This document shows positions 7,707 to 8,090 of a DNA stretch of 8,090 bases, piece by piece (the stretch's first letter is position 1; each line of letters starts with the position of its first letter). Made by a program: the position numbers and the translations under genes. The notes beneath the pieces are model-generated. The model was given only the letters and a program-made list of their open reading frames with translations, was not told the origin of the DNA and searched no databases. This DNA comes from Bacteroidota bacterium (lineage in GTDB: Bacteria; Bacteroidota; Ignavibacteria; Ignavibacteriales; Melioribacteraceae), in NCBI GenBank assembly GCA_021812745.1, contig JAKAMS010000107.1:1-8090 (forward strand), written 5' to 3'.

Positions 7707-8000
7707 TTTCTCCCTCGCGTTGATTACTTTTTATTTAGCTCAATTTATTTTTCAATGTGTTTATCAACATTACTCTAGCTACACACATAAAAGAATTTTC
7801 CCTCATTACTTTCGAAAGAAGTTTTTAATACTTAAATAAAAAGTTGCGAATGGGCTCTTTGTGGAGTCAATAGACTAAATTTTCTAGAGACATTCAGTCT
7901 ATTTTGTTGTAACCAACAATTCATAGTATAAAATTTTCCCACATTTATTAAAGATGTAGTTTCTTATTTATTCTTCAGAGTAATGACTCTATTTACTCAA
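7707..8000 (-). promoter_or_regulatory. Spacer between cheW and receptor 3 with clustered inverted repeats
   Basis: This 294-bp gap has no credible gene. Just after the cheW stop is a weak hairpin (AGAGT/ACTCT, 7977-7990), too AT-rich and without a T-run to be a confident terminator. Further on are the adjacent repeats listed separately (7869-7919) and a 10-bp palindrome, CTTTCGAAAG (7809-7818). Closer to the start codon, GTTGATAA resembles a sigma-28 -10 box but lacks a -35 partner. The length suggests that receptor 3 has its own promoter, which I cannot place exactly. Confidence 0.4.
7869..7919. repeat. Two adjacent inverted repeats upstream of receptor 3
   Basis: AATAGACT (7869-7876) and AGTCTATT (7896-7903) form a perfect 8-bp dyad, which extends to 11 pairs with one mismatch or wobble position, around a 13-base loop. 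Directly next to it, TTGTTG (7904-7909) and CAACAA (7914-7919) form a perfect 6-bp dyad with a 4-base loop. Together they make a compact two-hairpin structure about 160-210 bp before the receptor 3 start. Neither stem is GC-rich. Confidence 0.45.
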
Positions 8001-8090
8001 TCAGTTTACAGTTTCTAATACTTCTTTTTCGTCCTGATGTAATATTTTATCCAAATCAAGAAGAATGAGAAGTCTGTCTTCCAATTTTCC
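8001..8090 (-). CDS. cheW: CheW-type chemotaxis coupling protein, C-terminal 29 residues (starts outside the window)
   Basis: The minus-strand frame entering at base 8090 reads GKLEDRLLILLDLDKILHQ and ends at TGA (8003-8001) ten residues later. The pattern G-K-hydrophobic-x-D-R-L-L-I-L-L-D-hydrophobic-D-K/R-hydrophobic-L is the typical last beta-strand and helix start of CheW. CheW couples chemoreceptors to the CheA kinase in the cytoplasmic array. Only the tail is present; a CheW domain at the end of CheV or a longer scaffold cannot be excluded, although the stop shortly after the motif favours plain CheW. It is encoded on the same strand 294 bp before the heme-containing receptor, which supports a dedicated chemotaxis cluster. 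Confidence 0.85.
   Translation of the reverse strand, partial: GKLEDRLLILLDLDKILHQDEKEVLETVN

Noticed and set aside
7832..7924. Minus-strand 30-residue open frame in the cheW-receptor 3 spacer
   Set aside because: No ribosome-binding site, it spans the inverted repeats, and its composition is random-looking.

Overview
The window is AT-rich bacterial DNA in which every supportable gene lies on the minus strand. Read in the direction of transcription (high to low coordinates), the order is: the 3' end of a cheW gene (8090-8001), a chemoreceptor with a periplasmic c-type heme motif (7706-5658), a cytosolic chemoreceptor whose input half is an [FeFe]-hydrogenase-like iron-sulfur module (5512-3131), a rho-independent terminator (3121-3091), a small secreted Cache-domain protein (2895-2443), a conventional transmembrane chemoreceptor (2354-402), and the 5' end of an exported, porin-like outer-membrane protein (319-1). 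It is an accessory chemotaxis cluster of a Gram-negative bacterium. The organism is probably an anaerobe or facultative anaerobe, because two of the three receptors carry redox-cofactor motifs. The base composition, signal peptides and architectures would fit the Ignavibacteria/Bacteroidota-Chlorobi assemblage, but that placement is an impression and not a proof.

The three receptors share almost the same signalling core. Over a 100-residue stretch around the hairpin tip, receptor 1 (402-2354) is 89% identical to receptor 3 (5658-7706) and 87% identical to receptor 2 (3131-5512), by manual count. A 39-residue tip segment is invariant in all three. Counting from the methylation region to the tip gives 14 extra residues on each helix compared with E. 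coli Tsr, which matches the 40H (40-heptad) length class. All three should therefore be able to join one array and talk to one CheA/CheW pair, while the input modules differ completely: a periplasmic four-helix-type sensor, a cytosolic ferredoxin/H-cluster/Fe4S4 sensor, and a periplasmic c-heme sensor followed by a stack of HAMP domains. All three also end in a flexible tail with a similar short motif (hydrophobic-R-x-H/N-G/S-hydrophobic) in place of the NWETF-type pentapeptide.

The most notable element is the hydrogenase-like chemoreceptor. It keeps the four cysteines expected to bind an H-cluster, plus three further Fe4S4 motifs, but lacks the proton-relay cysteine and the active-site methionine of catalytic enzymes. 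That suggests an H2 or redox sensor wired directly to the flagellar motor or another Che output. Together with the c-heme receptor and the free-standing Cache protein, the locus reads as an energy-taxis module sensing redox state outside and inside the cell.

Non-coding DNA: one clear terminator follows the hydrogenase-like receptor and splits the locus into two likely transcription units. A candidate sigma-28-type promoter precedes the Cache gene. The 294-bp spacer between cheW and the heme receptor holds adjacent inverted repeats, and the 145-bp spacer before the hydrogenase-like receptor holds a perfect 15-bp dyad. No RNA genes, insertion sequences or CRISPR arrays were seen.
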